From Doris montereyensis (taxonomy: Eukaryota > Mollusca > Gastropoda > Nudibranchia > Dorididae), in assembly GCA_037039925.1 (NCBI GenBank), contig JAXRKP010000149.1, positions 102,501 to 166,500 of the forward strand: a DNA stretch of 64,000 bases, given 5' to 3'. The notes under the pieces are model-generated. The model saw only the letters and a program-made list of their open reading frames with translations, was not told the DNA's origin and made no database searches. The position numbers were made by a program, and so were the translations under genes. Numbering within the stretch: the stretch's first letter is position 1; the number at the start of each line of letters is the position of its first letter. Of the stretch, positions 1 through 31,420 are shown in pieces.

Positions 1-17
1 CTGCCCCCTCCTTTCTC

Positions 18-26
<9 letters not shown>

Positions 27-94
<68 letters not shown>
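27..94. repeat. CT microsatellite
   Basis: Uninterrupted CT dinucleotides inside a longer pyrimidine tract (1-166) that also holds TTC-rich runs. It ends exactly where SINE family A copy 1 begins. Confidence 0.95.
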
Positions 95-96
<2 letters not shown>

Positions 97-165
97 CCTC
101 TTCTCTTTCTTCTTGTTCCTCTTTCTCTTTTCTTCCTCTTCCTCTTTCTTTCATCTTCTTCTTCT

Positions 166-452
166 GGGGACTCGGTAGTACAGAGACAAGGTGTCGGCCT
201 CTCAACCAAATGGTAGTGGGTTCGAACCCCGCCGACGGTTGAAATATTTTCTCTTTTTTTCGGGTTCAGATGGGTGGATCTCACCTAGTCCTATCAAAGA
301 CGGACGACAAAAAGGAGGTCCCGTGTGCAGATCACAACACTCTGTGCACGTTAAAGATCCCTTGGCTGTTTACAGGGCAGTCTGGGCAAAATTAAGAATC
401 CTACCAAGAACCCCGAGATCACCTTAGTTGTGGATGTGGGTAAATCGAATCT
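166..452 (+). mobile_element. SINE family A, copy 1 (near complete)
   Basis: tRNA-like head GGGGACTCGGTAGTACAGAG with an A-box-like segment and B box GGTTCGAACCCC (219-230). Then a body with TCCCGTGTGCAGATCACAAC and GCACGTTAAAGATCCCTTGG and an end GTGGATGTGGGTAAATC. It is the best-preserved copy for defining the consensus. Confidence 0.85.
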
Positions 453-1090
453 TCTTCTTCTTTTTCTTCTTCTGCAATTTATTGTTATAACCTGTATTCA
501 AACGTATTTTACACTGCCCTTCATTTCAAGTCTTTGGTATCTTATGTATGTAATAATCTTCTCTCCTTCGCACATGGCGTTACTCTTCTCACTTCTTAGC
601 AATGATTGCAGTTTTTGTCGCTTTTTACATTTTTGTTTCGTTCTTTACCACCATTTTGTTTTACATTTTTTCTTCTCCCGACCGACGCACCGTAGATGTC
701 GATGTCTCTCTCTACTTGCGAGATCATGCGAGACTGCTATCACATGGTGATCGGCATCGCTGTGTGACTTGGCCAGGTTGGCCTATTTCCCCCACTAAAA
801 TATAAAACGACAGTGACTAGTCGCCAAAAAGTCCGACATGAGCGCATACAACAAAACAATTGTAATTGTAACAAACATAATGTCAGTCAGACTAAATTTC
901 TTTCACTGAACACGGATTGGTTTTCTCTTATCTATTTACCTTGTACTCTACTGCACATACTATTATGCTAAGCATAGGACATTGTATGAATGATTATTTA
1001 TGTAATCATATTAAAGATCAACACTCCGTTGGGAGATGCAGGCATACACCAGACACGTTATCGGATAACACACAATTATATAAGACAATG
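453..1090. other. No recognisable gene
   Basis: AT-rich sequence with T/C-rich patches; short ORFs only, none with protein-like composition. I see nothing here beyond fragments flanking the repeats. Confidence 0.5.
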
Positions 1091-1092
1091 AG

Positions 1093-1380
<288 letters not shown>

Positions 1381-1404
1381 ATAATATTGTAATACCCCCA
1401 CCTC

Positions 1405-1530
1405 TGCTTGATCCAGATAAAAGGATCAAGGCCTATAATTTCATCGGGCACGGACGATGTGCTTGTTAAAGCTCCCTTTCCTGGTTATAGGGCAGTACGT
1501 CGAATTAGAATAAAAAGATCTTACAAAAAG
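1405..1530 (+). mobile_element. SINE family A, degraded 3' part
   Basis: CACGGACGATGTGCTTGTTAAAG...CTGGTTATAGGGCAGTACG matches the family A body (GACGGACGA, GTTAAAGATCCC, TTATAGGGCAGTCCG) with many changes. Confidence 0.5.
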
Positions 1531-1747
1531 GCTACAATCAAAATCAAATAAAACATATAAAACACGAGGGTAGTAAGAAAGTACATTATTGCAAGGTGTG
1601 CTGGTTGACAAAATAACCTAATGGGAAAACGCAACAACAAAACTGACAAGATCGTTTCGATCAGAACAAAACAAACAAGAACAGAACAAACGAAAAACAA
1701 AACAAACAACGAAGGATCGTGGGAGAACGAAATGAGAACACATGTAA

Positions 1748-2080
1748 TACACGTCCCTTGTTCAGAAACTCGGCCTCAAACCACTGGATATAAGAAGAAA
1801 AAGAAACAAGATGACAACAATGTTCAAGATAATTAGCGACACGATATACATCTCCTTGCCGAACTCCATCACATGTGCCACATGAAACACCAGAGGGCAC
1901 AGCAAAAAATTCATTGTCCCCAAATCTAAAATCGAGGTGCAAATCAAGTCCTTCTTTCCTTCAGCTACAGCTCTTCATCTTTGGAATAATCTGCCCATCG
2001 AAGACATAGATGCTAGCACTCTGTCAAAGTTTGTCAGACTAACTTCGTCATTAACCATTGAAGTGATGCATTCCCCGTGA
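1748..2080 (+). mobile_element. Non-LTR retrotransposon: reverse transcriptase C-terminal fragment
   Basis: One frame reads YTSLVQKLGLKPLDIRRKRN, then KMTTMFKIISDTIYISLPNS, an in-frame TGA at 1883, NTRGHSKKFIVPKSKIEVQI, KSFFPSATALHLWNNLPIED and IDASTLSKFVRLTSS. This is the thumb/post-RT signature of CR1/Jockey-type LINEs (L-x-RR...MYKI...TRG...SFFP...WNxLP...F). Upstream catalytic motifs are absent, so it is a dead 5'-truncated copy. Confidence 0.8.
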
Positions 2081-2407
2081 TCCGATTCAACTCTGTTTTG
2101 GAACATTTTATCTGTATGTGTTATATTTGCTATACCGTGTGCATAGATGTGATCAACCTGTTCATGATTGCACAATGTAGATCTGTCCTCCACTTTAGGG
2201 TTTTTTTTACATCCCGAAGAAGAAGAAGAAAAAGAAGAAGAAGAAATGGAAAATAACTCCAAAGAAATCGGACTAGCATGGGAGTCATTTTCACTTGTAC
2301 CTTTTGTAGTCGGCAGTAAAAATGTTCAGAAATTAATGCAATAACAAATATAATGATAACAATACAATACAAAATTACTAATGCTGCTACCACTACTAAT
2401 ACTGCAT

Positions 2408-2409
2408 CG

Positions 2410-2478
<69 letters not shown>

Positions 2479-2546
2479 CACTACTATTAATACTACTACT
2501 ACTACTACTACTACTATTACTACTACAGCTGCTACTACTACTACTC

Positions 2547-2640
<94 letters not shown>
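2408..2640. repeat. CTA trinucleotide array
   Basis: About 230 bp of ACT/CTA repeats with a few interruptions (CCA, ATT, GCT, CCT). The poly-Thr reading is an artefact of the repeat. Confidence 0.95.
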
Positions 2641-2879
2641 ATGCTACTAAGTGCCGGTATCAATCATAATAATGGTGCTCAAAATACGCACACAAAAAAT
2701 AACAAGCGCACAAACAAACAAATAAGGAAATCGGAATTGAGATTGATTAGAGCTGTACAATTCTTCAATTCTCATTGCTTACATTCGAAATGAAAAGATA
2801 AAGAAACATCTAATAACAAAGCTAGTTATTGCAATATCGTAGAAAAAAGGCTAAATTTATATTAAAATTTGGCCTGATA

Positions 2880-3006
2880 CCGTATAAAGACCTGTGAGAA
2901 ATTGTGGTCGGTCGGTCGTCGAACTGTGGTGTAGTGTACTGTCGGAGTGTGTATCGTGAAGTGTGTGTGATTGTGGTATTTGTCAGCGTTGAAACTTGAA
3001 GAAACG
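2880..3006 (+). promoter_or_regulatory. SRRM1: Putative SRRM1 5' UTR / core promoter region
   Basis: Directly upstream of the SRRM1 ATG the sequence becomes G/T-rich with CpGs (GGTCGGTCGGTCGTCG near 2907), unlike the AT-rich flanks. No TATA box is evident. The transcription start is not determinable from sequence. Confidence 0.35.
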
Positions 3007-23940
<20,934 letters not shown>

Positions 23941-25052
23941 CTGCCATAAAATCATTTACTGTTTATTACCGTAAAAAACCTTGTAATAGAGTATGGATAG
24001 AGAAGTGAAGTTGCTGGTGATTTGAGAGTGCCTGTGGTGATTTCATCAAATAGATATTTCTTTTTTTTTGTTGTTGTAAGTAAAGAAAATTGTATGGTGG
24101 GTATGTGGTTGCTGTTGTTTTATCGGGAATTCAATTTCCCCCTCAAGGCTTGAATTTTATGTAAGGTAATGTGGTATGTAGAGTGAAGTGTGAGTGTGTG
24201 TTTGGTTGTGCATTTGTTGAATTTATGTTTGTATCACGGGGTGGAGAGAGTGATTGGGATGTTGTGAAACGGTGACAGGTGATTATTTTGTATAGCAGTG
24301 TCTTGAGAGAGGGGAAAATCCCCCACCCCCCCCCCCAAATCATCGTCATCATAGTCGTAGGCATGCAATGTGTCTGTTTCTACAGAAGTGTATTTGCTTT
24401 GGGTGAAAGTTTTAAAGGGTGAAAACAGTTGCTATAGTTAATAAACTGTAGGTCACAGTGGGTAGAGTTTTTAATTGGATGGGAGTTTCTGTTTGCTTTG
24501 TCAGATGACTTCCTAGTAGGTTGAGTTTTTAATATTTTTTTTGCTTGATGTTTTGATATTATTAGCTTGCTGCTACTACTACTACTATTACTACTACTAC
24601 TACTACGTAAATGCTAATTAAGAGAGATGTCTTCTTATTTCCTATTTTGTGTGTTTCTTAGTTCCTGTAGTAATGATTATTAGTAGTGAGTTAGTATTGG
24701 TTACAATTCTTTGGTTTTTCCTTTTTGTTTTCCCAGTCTACTGCTGTCTTGACTTTTTAAATCACTATCATCTGCGGTCAAACTTCCAATCGATGCATGT
24801 TCTAAATATAGAACAATGACGTCGTCCTAAGATGATAACCAGTGTGAATCAATTTTATCATTATCATCATTATTATTATTATATTTCCTGATGCCTTTTA
24901 TCTTTTTCCCTTTAAATTCGTGGGATTATTCACACAGTGTTCTTTCATTGAATTGTTCAATTGCAAATGAATTTCTTTCATGGAAGTTTTTTACTTGGTG
25001 ATTCAAGAAAGACTATAAATTTTGTTTGCATTTCAAATGTTAATTAAATAAA
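23941..25052 (+). other. SRRM1: Likely SRRM1 3' untranslated region
   Basis: About 1.1 kb of AT-rich sequence after the SRRM1 stop with no convincing coding potential. It contains a short C run (24325-24336) and a small CTA/ATT repeat patch (24575-24605). AATAAA at 25047-25052 is the best poly(A) signal candidate. The end is inferred, not shown. Confidence 0.45.
25047..25052 (+). terminator. Candidate poly(A) signal for SRRM1
   Basis: AATAAA hexamer 1.1 kb after the SRRM1 stop, followed by T/GT-rich sequence (25079-25120), the usual downstream element. Other A-rich hexamers occur nearby, so use of this one is inferred. Confidence 0.4.
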
Positions 25053-25306
25053 AGATTAAAAGACAAACGATGTGAAACTTTCTTTAATTCTTTGTTTTGT
25101 TTGTTTTTTGGTCAGTGTTAGTTGTACTAGTAAGTGTAACTGTAGTGAGTTTTTTAATAGTTTTTTGTTGTTTTCTTCCATGAAATTTACTTTGTTTCAT
25201 ATTATCTTCTATGGAGACTTTTTAACTGTATTAATCTAATTGCACAAAGGAAAAGAAATTAAGAAAATCAGTTTCTCGCGTTTGTGTCACATTTTTGGGG
25301 TTGATT

Positions 25307-25665
25307 TGATTTAAAATTTAATTTTGCCTACATCCACAATTGAGGTGATCTCAGGGTGTTATTTTTCTTCTTTTTTTCCGGATTTTTTATTTTGTCCCAT
25401 CTGCCTGTAAATTGCTATGGGATCTTTTGTGAATGTTCAATCTGAACAGGGAACCTCCTTTTTATTTGATTATTTATCTCCGCTGAGACTAGGTGTCGAT
25501 CCACTTACCTGGACGAGAGATGGGTTTTACCTGACTGCCAGAAACAAAAGCAATTTTTGTTTTCAATGTGTTTGGCTACAAACCTATGACCTTTTGGTTG
25601 AAAGTGAAAGGCAGGCAACTTACCTCTGGACCATGTTGTCCCCTCCTGGGCTTGATTCCTGACTA
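25307..25665 (-). mobile_element. SINE family A, antisense copy
   Basis: The reverse complement of the family is seen as CCTACATCCACAATTGAGGT, TGGGATCTTTTGTG, AGACTAGGTGTCGATCCACT and the head end CCTTTTGGTTGAAAGTGAAA...ACCTCTGGACCATG. Confidence 0.75.
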
Positions 25666-25698
25666 TGGCATACAAAAAATATTAAATAAGACATGTAC
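25620..25698 (+). repeat. 79-bp direct repeat, copy 1
   Basis: Begins TTACCTCTGGACCATGTTGT, ends AATAAGACATGTAC. Identical to 26692-26770. It covers the SINE head end plus its flank. Confidence 0.95.
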
Positions 25699-25865
25699 TG
25701 TAGTATGCATTATCTTTGCAGTTCCATTATTTTGAGAGTATAACTATGAGAGTGAGTTTGATCCTTATTGTCGATACAATGAAGTTGAAATGATCAGTAG
25801 TTCAAAATTACATAACAACACCTTGCTCAATGACTAAACCTAAAAATAAAAACAAGTAAATTTGT

Positions 25866-25965
25866 TCTTGTCGCCTTATGTGAACAGCCAATAGGTCTTT
25901 GACGTGCGTAAAGCGGGATCTGCACCTCCTTTATATCATCCGTCTCCGATGGGACTTCACTCCAC
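25866..25965 (-). mobile_element. SINE family A, antisense fragment
   Basis: CAGCCAATAGGTCTTTGACG, GGGATCTGCACCTCCTTTAT and CCGTCTCCGATGGGAC match the reverse complement of the family body. Confidence 0.65.
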
Positions 25966-26034
25966 TGTGGCTCCTTTGTGTTGTACAACTAACGACTTTT
26001 TTCTTTCCAAATTGCTGTCTTTCTCTTGCTGATT

Positions 26035-26109
26035 TCAATGATGGTATCCTTGTAATTTATGCGCCGAGAGCTGTCGTAAGATAGGAGTGGGCGCTATAGA
26101 AATGAATTA

Positions 26110-26143
<34 letters not shown>
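26035..26143 (+). mobile_element. LINE 3' terminus with ATT tail
   Basis: GTCGTAAGATAGGAGTGGGC, GCTATAGAAATGAATTATAT then (ATT)n. It shares its end with the element at 48070-48372. GGCGCTATA-type ends with microsatellite tails are typical of CR1/L2-like LINEs and their SINEs. Confidence 0.65.
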
Positions 26144-26309
26144 GTAATAATGATGACAGTTTGTTTTAGTTTTAGTGCCAATATTCCCATCAGCCACCTC
26201 ATGGCAAAAGGTCACTCTAGATCCATTGGGCTCCTTAATCTTTCTTTCCACATTACCCACTGTTTCTTGAGCAAACTTACCATATCCGCACCCAATTCGA
26301 TCATTTTGA

Positions 26310-26572
26310 CATCTAAGGGGAGTAGTCCAGAGGCCTCTCAACCAAAAGGTAGTGGTTTCGTGCCCACTAATGGTTGAAAAATTTTCTTTTTTTTTGGGAG
26401 TAAAATCAACACCTAGTCCCATCGGAGACGGACGATAAAAAGGTCCCAGTCCCATGTGCACGTATGTTAAAGATCCCCTGGTTGTTTACAGGGCAGTCTG
26501 GGCAAAATTCAAAATCCTACCAAAAAACCCAGAGATCACCTTAGTTGTGGATGTGGGTAAATCAAATCAAAC
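26310..26572 (+). mobile_element. SINE family A copy
   Basis: GGAGTAGTCCAGAGGCCTCT (small head deletion), CACCTAGTCCCATCGGAGAC, TTAAAGATCCCCTGGTTGTT and GTGGATGTGGGTAAATCAAA. Confidence 0.8.
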
Positions 26573-26691
26573 AAGGATATGCTGAGATTTAAGAAAAACT
26601 AAAAAATCACTTTAATGCAATTTAGGATGCTTTCTCAGCGATAAATGACTAGAAAGTGCTTAAAACTAAAACAAAACAAAAATTCAACAAG

Positions 26692-26770
26692 TTACCTCTG
26701 GACCATGTTGTCCCCTCCTGGGCTTGATTCCTGACTATGGCATACAAAAAATATTAAATAAGACATGTAC
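26692..26770 (+). repeat. 79-bp direct repeat, copy 2
   Basis: Exact copy of 25620-25698, but without the SINE body that adjoins copy 1. Confidence 0.95.
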
Positions 26771-27129
26771 ATTTTAAATTTTCGTTTGGGACTTGTGTTC
26801 TGGTAATGATTGATGTAATATTAGGTTTGATTTTTCTTTCAGTCAGGCTTTGGTTTTTATTATAACCAGCAATCCTAGTGGCTTTGCTGCAACCTTAAGG
26901 GTATGTATTTTGTACCACCATTGCCCAGAACTTCACCAGTTTCAACGGCAAAAGGTGGCTGGTGGTGGGGGTGCTAGTGGTAGGTTCTTTTTTCTTTTCT
27001 TTTTTTTCCTGCCCTCCCTAATTAGGTGACCCTTGTTGGTTTAGTTTAAATACTTTGTGCATATAAGGAAATATATTATGTTTTAAAAAGAAAAAGCAAG
27101 TGTTCAATTGTCAAATCTTTAAGGTTAGT

Positions 27130-27300
27130 AGCCTAACTAAACGTAAAATGTTAATAAAAATAAAAATAAAAACCCAATAAATGAATAAAGAAAAATATAC
27201 ATACAAAAATAAAGAAACAAAAAAATAAGAATTAAAAAATAGATAAATAAATAAATATAAAATCTAAATAAATACATAAATAATAAAAAAAAAACAAAAT
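27130..27300. repeat. A-rich AAATA-type low-complexity tract
   Basis: Irregular AATAAA/AAATA repeats with few C or G; hexamers here are not evidence for a poly(A) site. Confidence 0.8.
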
Positions 27301-27529
27301 TCAGTTATAATTGTTGAGCTACATTATGTCGATAGATACTGTTTCATGCTAATGCTATGTTTGTCATTGCGTGTTTCTCCATGAATATGGTTGAGTTAAA
27401 AACATGCTGGTGGTTATGTCAACTCTTAGATTTGTTAGCATTAGTCCTAAGTTTTTATTACAACCAGCAATCTCAGTGGCTTGTACCACCATTGCCCAGA
27501 ACTTCATCAGTTTCATCGGCAAAAGGCGG

Positions 27530-27650
27530 GCGATTGGTAGGGGCTACTGGTAGGTAAGTTCTATTTCTTTCCTGTCCTTTCACTTATCTTTCATCTTGTT
27601 GCTTCCTCTTAATTCACCCAAGATTACTGCAACGGTGGATGGGGTAAAAA
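27530..27650 (+). repeat. Repeat family C copy
   Basis: GGGGCTACTGGTAGGTAAGT, TTATCTTTCATCTTGTTGCT, TCTTAATTCACCCAAGATTA, GGTGGATGGGG. Confidence 0.7.
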
Positions 27651-28158
27651 AAACAACCCATCTGCAAAAGAAGCATCGGCAGGTGAATCTCGAATAAGTC
27701 CAGAAATTGTTCTTCGATATATCTTCTTTATCTTTGGATATCTTCAACAGGATGTCTGAACGGATTTCTGGTCAAGGTCATTACTACATTACTAGTAGTG
27801 TTATCAAAACTGTTATGGTCAAAATCAGGGAAGTAGTGGTGCAATTTGTCAATCAGACTGTTGACAATATGATCGGCGACATAGATATGATATGACGAAG
27901 TGTCGTAAAAAGCGTTAGGTCTGCTCACCGATTCTCTCCAATGTTGGTGACATCGCTCTACTCTGGTCGGTTTCTATTTTCATTTTCCAAACTTTGAGCT
28001 TTGCAAAGAAAGCAGCAATCTTGTATTGTTGCTCAGGAATGTTTTGGTTGAGTCTGCACTTTAGAACTTGCGGTTCAGCTCATTCTAAAAATGGCAAAAA
28101 TTGTCCGTCAACGGTGTCATTGGATAAATTAAAAGAGACCTACTTCATATTTGATATC

Positions 28159-28242
28159 GTAGATTTGTTTAGCAGGATATCAGCGCACAGTATAAATAAG
28201 GCCAAACACCGTAGATTTGTTTAGCAGGATGCCAGCGCACAG
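28159..28242 (+). repeat. Direct repeat with 52-bp period
   Basis: TAGATTTGTTTAGCAGGAT followed by a CAGCGCACAGT segment occurs at about 28160 and again at about 28212. Confidence 0.85.
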
Positions 28243-28561
28243 TTTTCAGTTTCAGCAAATGCCTAGTGGAACTAGAAAGGAATGGAGCGGAGCCCTGATC
28301 TGACAAGTCATGAAAAGACAAAAGTGTGTATGTAACAATCATATTCATAATCAGTGTCACTAGTGTCAGATAAACCAAAGAGAACGATTATTGGTCTCAA
28401 CAGAATTGAGGTGTGTTATTCTTTTGTTATTTTTGTTGTTTGTTTTTTGTTGTATTGGGTGATTTTTTTTTTTAGCGAGGAGGGAGTTGAGTTAGGGCGT
28501 TTGGCGATTTCCCGTCTGGGACCCCCGCCATTCCCCATTTGTAAAGAAGCACTGCTCTAGA

Positions 28562-28790
28562 TGATTTGATTTGATTTTACCCACATCCACAACTAAGGTG
28601 ATTTTGTGGATTTAGGTTTAATAAGACTTGTTTAATTTTGCCCGGACTATCCTGTAAACGGCCAAAGGATCTTCAAGTTAACGTGCCCAGAGTGTTGTGA
28701 TCTGCATACAGGGCCTCCTTTTATTGTCCGTCTCCAATGGGACTAGGTGTCGATCTCACTTGCTACCCCAGGCTCTTGTCTGACTGGCAG
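28562..28790 (-). mobile_element. SINE family A, antisense copy (5' truncated)
   Basis: GATTTTACCCACATCCACAA, CTGTAAACGGCCAAAGGATC, TGTTGTGATCTGCATACAGG, TCCAATGGGACTAGGTGTCG. Confidence 0.75.
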
Positions 28791-29079
28791 GGATCATGAA
28801 GCATTTTTGCATCGAGACTATGATCATCATCATAGCTCTGAATCGCTGAATCGCTTGATCACAGTGATTATGCTCCATTGGTCATTCGTTGCTCATGATT
28901 AACCGGAAACGATCAGTGTCCAGGCCTTCAAGATATGAGTTCATTCTTTTTACCAGGCAATGCATAATCATCAAGAGAAACTTCAATACTGACTCGCTCT
29001 ACTCTCCGGCATGATAATAATAATAAGTATCCAGGTTAAATAAAGTTCTTTTCGAAGATGAGCATAAACTATGCTTGAC

Positions 29080-29398
29080 CCAGCCTTTTGTAAGTCGTCA
29101 AGTTCCTTCAAAGCCATTACGGTCCAGAGAGCCAGGGTTAATCCCAGTTTCAATAATTAATAATGTGAAGCGAAACAGAGGAAAATAATAACCTCCTGGA
29201 CAGAAAACTAGTCTGACGCAGGTTTTACTCCCAACCTGGTGCTTGTTTGGATCCATTTGCACCTGGGTTGATTGGGGAAAATGCGTGTTACGTGTCTTTC
29301 TCAAGGAACAACGTCGGATCTAGCTTTGACAGGATTCAAACTCATCATCTCATGATCCCCAGTCCAGCAGTCTAATCACACGGCCACTAACACCACAC
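29080..29398 (-). mobile_element. SINE family B, antisense copy
   Basis: The reverse complement carries a tRNA-like head (TTAGTGGCCGTGTGATTAGA, then GAGTTTGAATCCTG as B box), GGAGTAAAACCTGCGTCAGA and CCTGGCTCTCTGGACCGTAA at the tail. Confidence 0.7.
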
Positions 29399-29429
29399 CT
29401 AGTCTTTCAGTTTCAGTATATATATATAT

Positions 29430-29720
29430 CGTTGGTGTGTGACTTCAGTGGCAGTGGTCAGGCTACTGGATTTGAGATCACAAGGCCCCGGGTTTGAATA
29501 TTTACTAGCAAAGCTAAGCCAAACGTTGTGGTCCGTCATGTCACCGGAAAAGACATTTCACACTCCTTTTTCCCCCTCGACCTAGATCATAAGATGCGAA
29601 TGGGTATAATAAGCACTAGCTTGGGAATAAAAACCTGCATCAGACTAGCGTCCTGTACAGGAGATTATCTGTTCCGCTTCACTTTATATTTATAGAAACT
29701 GAGATAAACTTGGAATGAGC
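29430..29720 (+). mobile_element. SINE family B copy
   Basis: GGTCAGGCTACTGGATTTGA, GGGTTTGAATATTTACTAGC, CTTGGGAATAAAAACCTGCA, TAGCGTCCTGTACAGGAGAT, TATCTGTTCCGC. Head-to-head with the antisense copy just upstream. Confidence 0.7.
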
Positions 29721-29994
29721 CAGAATGGCCTTGAACTTGAAGGAACTTACTTTGGATCTTATTTTTTAAACTTTATATTATACTTCATAGTCCACGAAAC
29801 TGTCTAAATGTGCAAGTGCAAGTATATGGGATATGAAATTTGTATTTCAAATAATCAAATGCACACTTCTTTAGTATCTTTATAAAAATTGAAGGCCTTG
29901 AACTTGAACCAATAGAAATAAAAGCTGTAGTCATGTACAGTTTTTCTATCCCCCAAGAGAAAACATAACAGCATGATAAAAAAGAAGTGAAAAA

Positions 29995-30105
29995 GTGAAA
30001 TGAAAGAAGTAAAACCTACCTACCAGTACTCCCCTCAACCGCCCACAAAACTGCAAGAAAAAAGTTAAGTGAAAGAGTGGACAGAGAGAAGTAGGTCCTG
30101 ACAGA
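29995..30105 (-). repeat. Repeat family C, antisense copy
   Basis: GTGAAATGAAAGAAGTAAAA, CCTACCTACCAGTACTCCCC and AAGTAGGTCCTGACAGACGC resemble the reverse complement of the family's 5' half. Confidence 0.45.
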
Positions 30106-30199
30106 CGCCCACACATGTTCAGACAGTTTCTTCACTGACGATACAATACATGTATACTATACACATACAGAAGCATAACGTGTGAAGGCTTTTTATATA

Positions 30200-31356
30200 T
30201 AGATATATATATACATTTTATTATGATAATTGTAGTCATGATAGATGTTAGAATTGTTTACTCGTCATAAATAACATAACAATTTGACATTAGATTGATT
30301 CATACAGTTGACAACATGGCTAAATAACAATATAATATAATACCTAATGTCCAGAGTTGCGAATGCCCCCCGTCACTATACACATTATCATTATTACTAT
30401 TTATCAAACATTATTGTTTTCATAAAAAAAGAAAGAAGGATATTGGAAAATGGGACAATGGCTGCTGGTTCAGATTCAGAGAACAAGGAAACGAAACCCT
30501 TACTGATACTGATACTGTTACATTTGACATCATTGCAAAGTTTAGCCACTGAAATTTATATCACTACCTTTTAGATGACACAGAAAACACAATCTTGATG
30601 TGAATGCATAACCTGAGACTGAGAATGCCTCGCATCTGAACTTGAATTTAAACTCTATCCAAGAATTGCAATTGGCATTTCTCTTAGCAAACTTACCCAA
30701 AAACGCATTCAAAGAAGAGTATGAAGAGTTTGGCACTGGTTTTACACGTACAGATGTTTTACACGTACAGATGAATTACACGTTTTTGTGCTACTAGGAC
30801 TACTTTATACAAAAAATACCTGAACTACGTGTGTCATAAACTATAAAGAGTTTTTTTGTTTTTAGTTTAGTTTGCTTTGTTCTTTTTCTCTCTATAATTC
30901 TGCTTTGTTTTTGTAAATTCTTAAACCAATTATATTCTTATAAACTAAATCGTCAACAAAAAAAACCCAACCCAAAATCCCCCAACTCCCCAAAACCAAC
31001 CCTCCCCCAAACAAATTTTGTAACTTTCCCTTCATTCTTGAGCTCTAAAGTTGAGTCTGATTTTCTATTTCAATCTCATCCGTCATCTTCACAGAAATGT
31101 ACACTTGATATCATTTAAGACACTCACAGTGATCTCTCTCTCTCCCTCACACACACACACACATATACAAGACACACCACACACACACACACACTCACCA
31201 CAAACACACACAAACCACAATTTGCATGTCTTGAATTCTAGAGGTAAAAGTGGAGGTGGTGAGAAGAAGAAAACCCCACTATAATAATAGTAGTAATAAT
31301 AATAATAATAAATTCAATTTTATGTACACATCACAATAAGCAGCACAAGAAACAAC

Positions 31357-31420
<64 letters not shown>

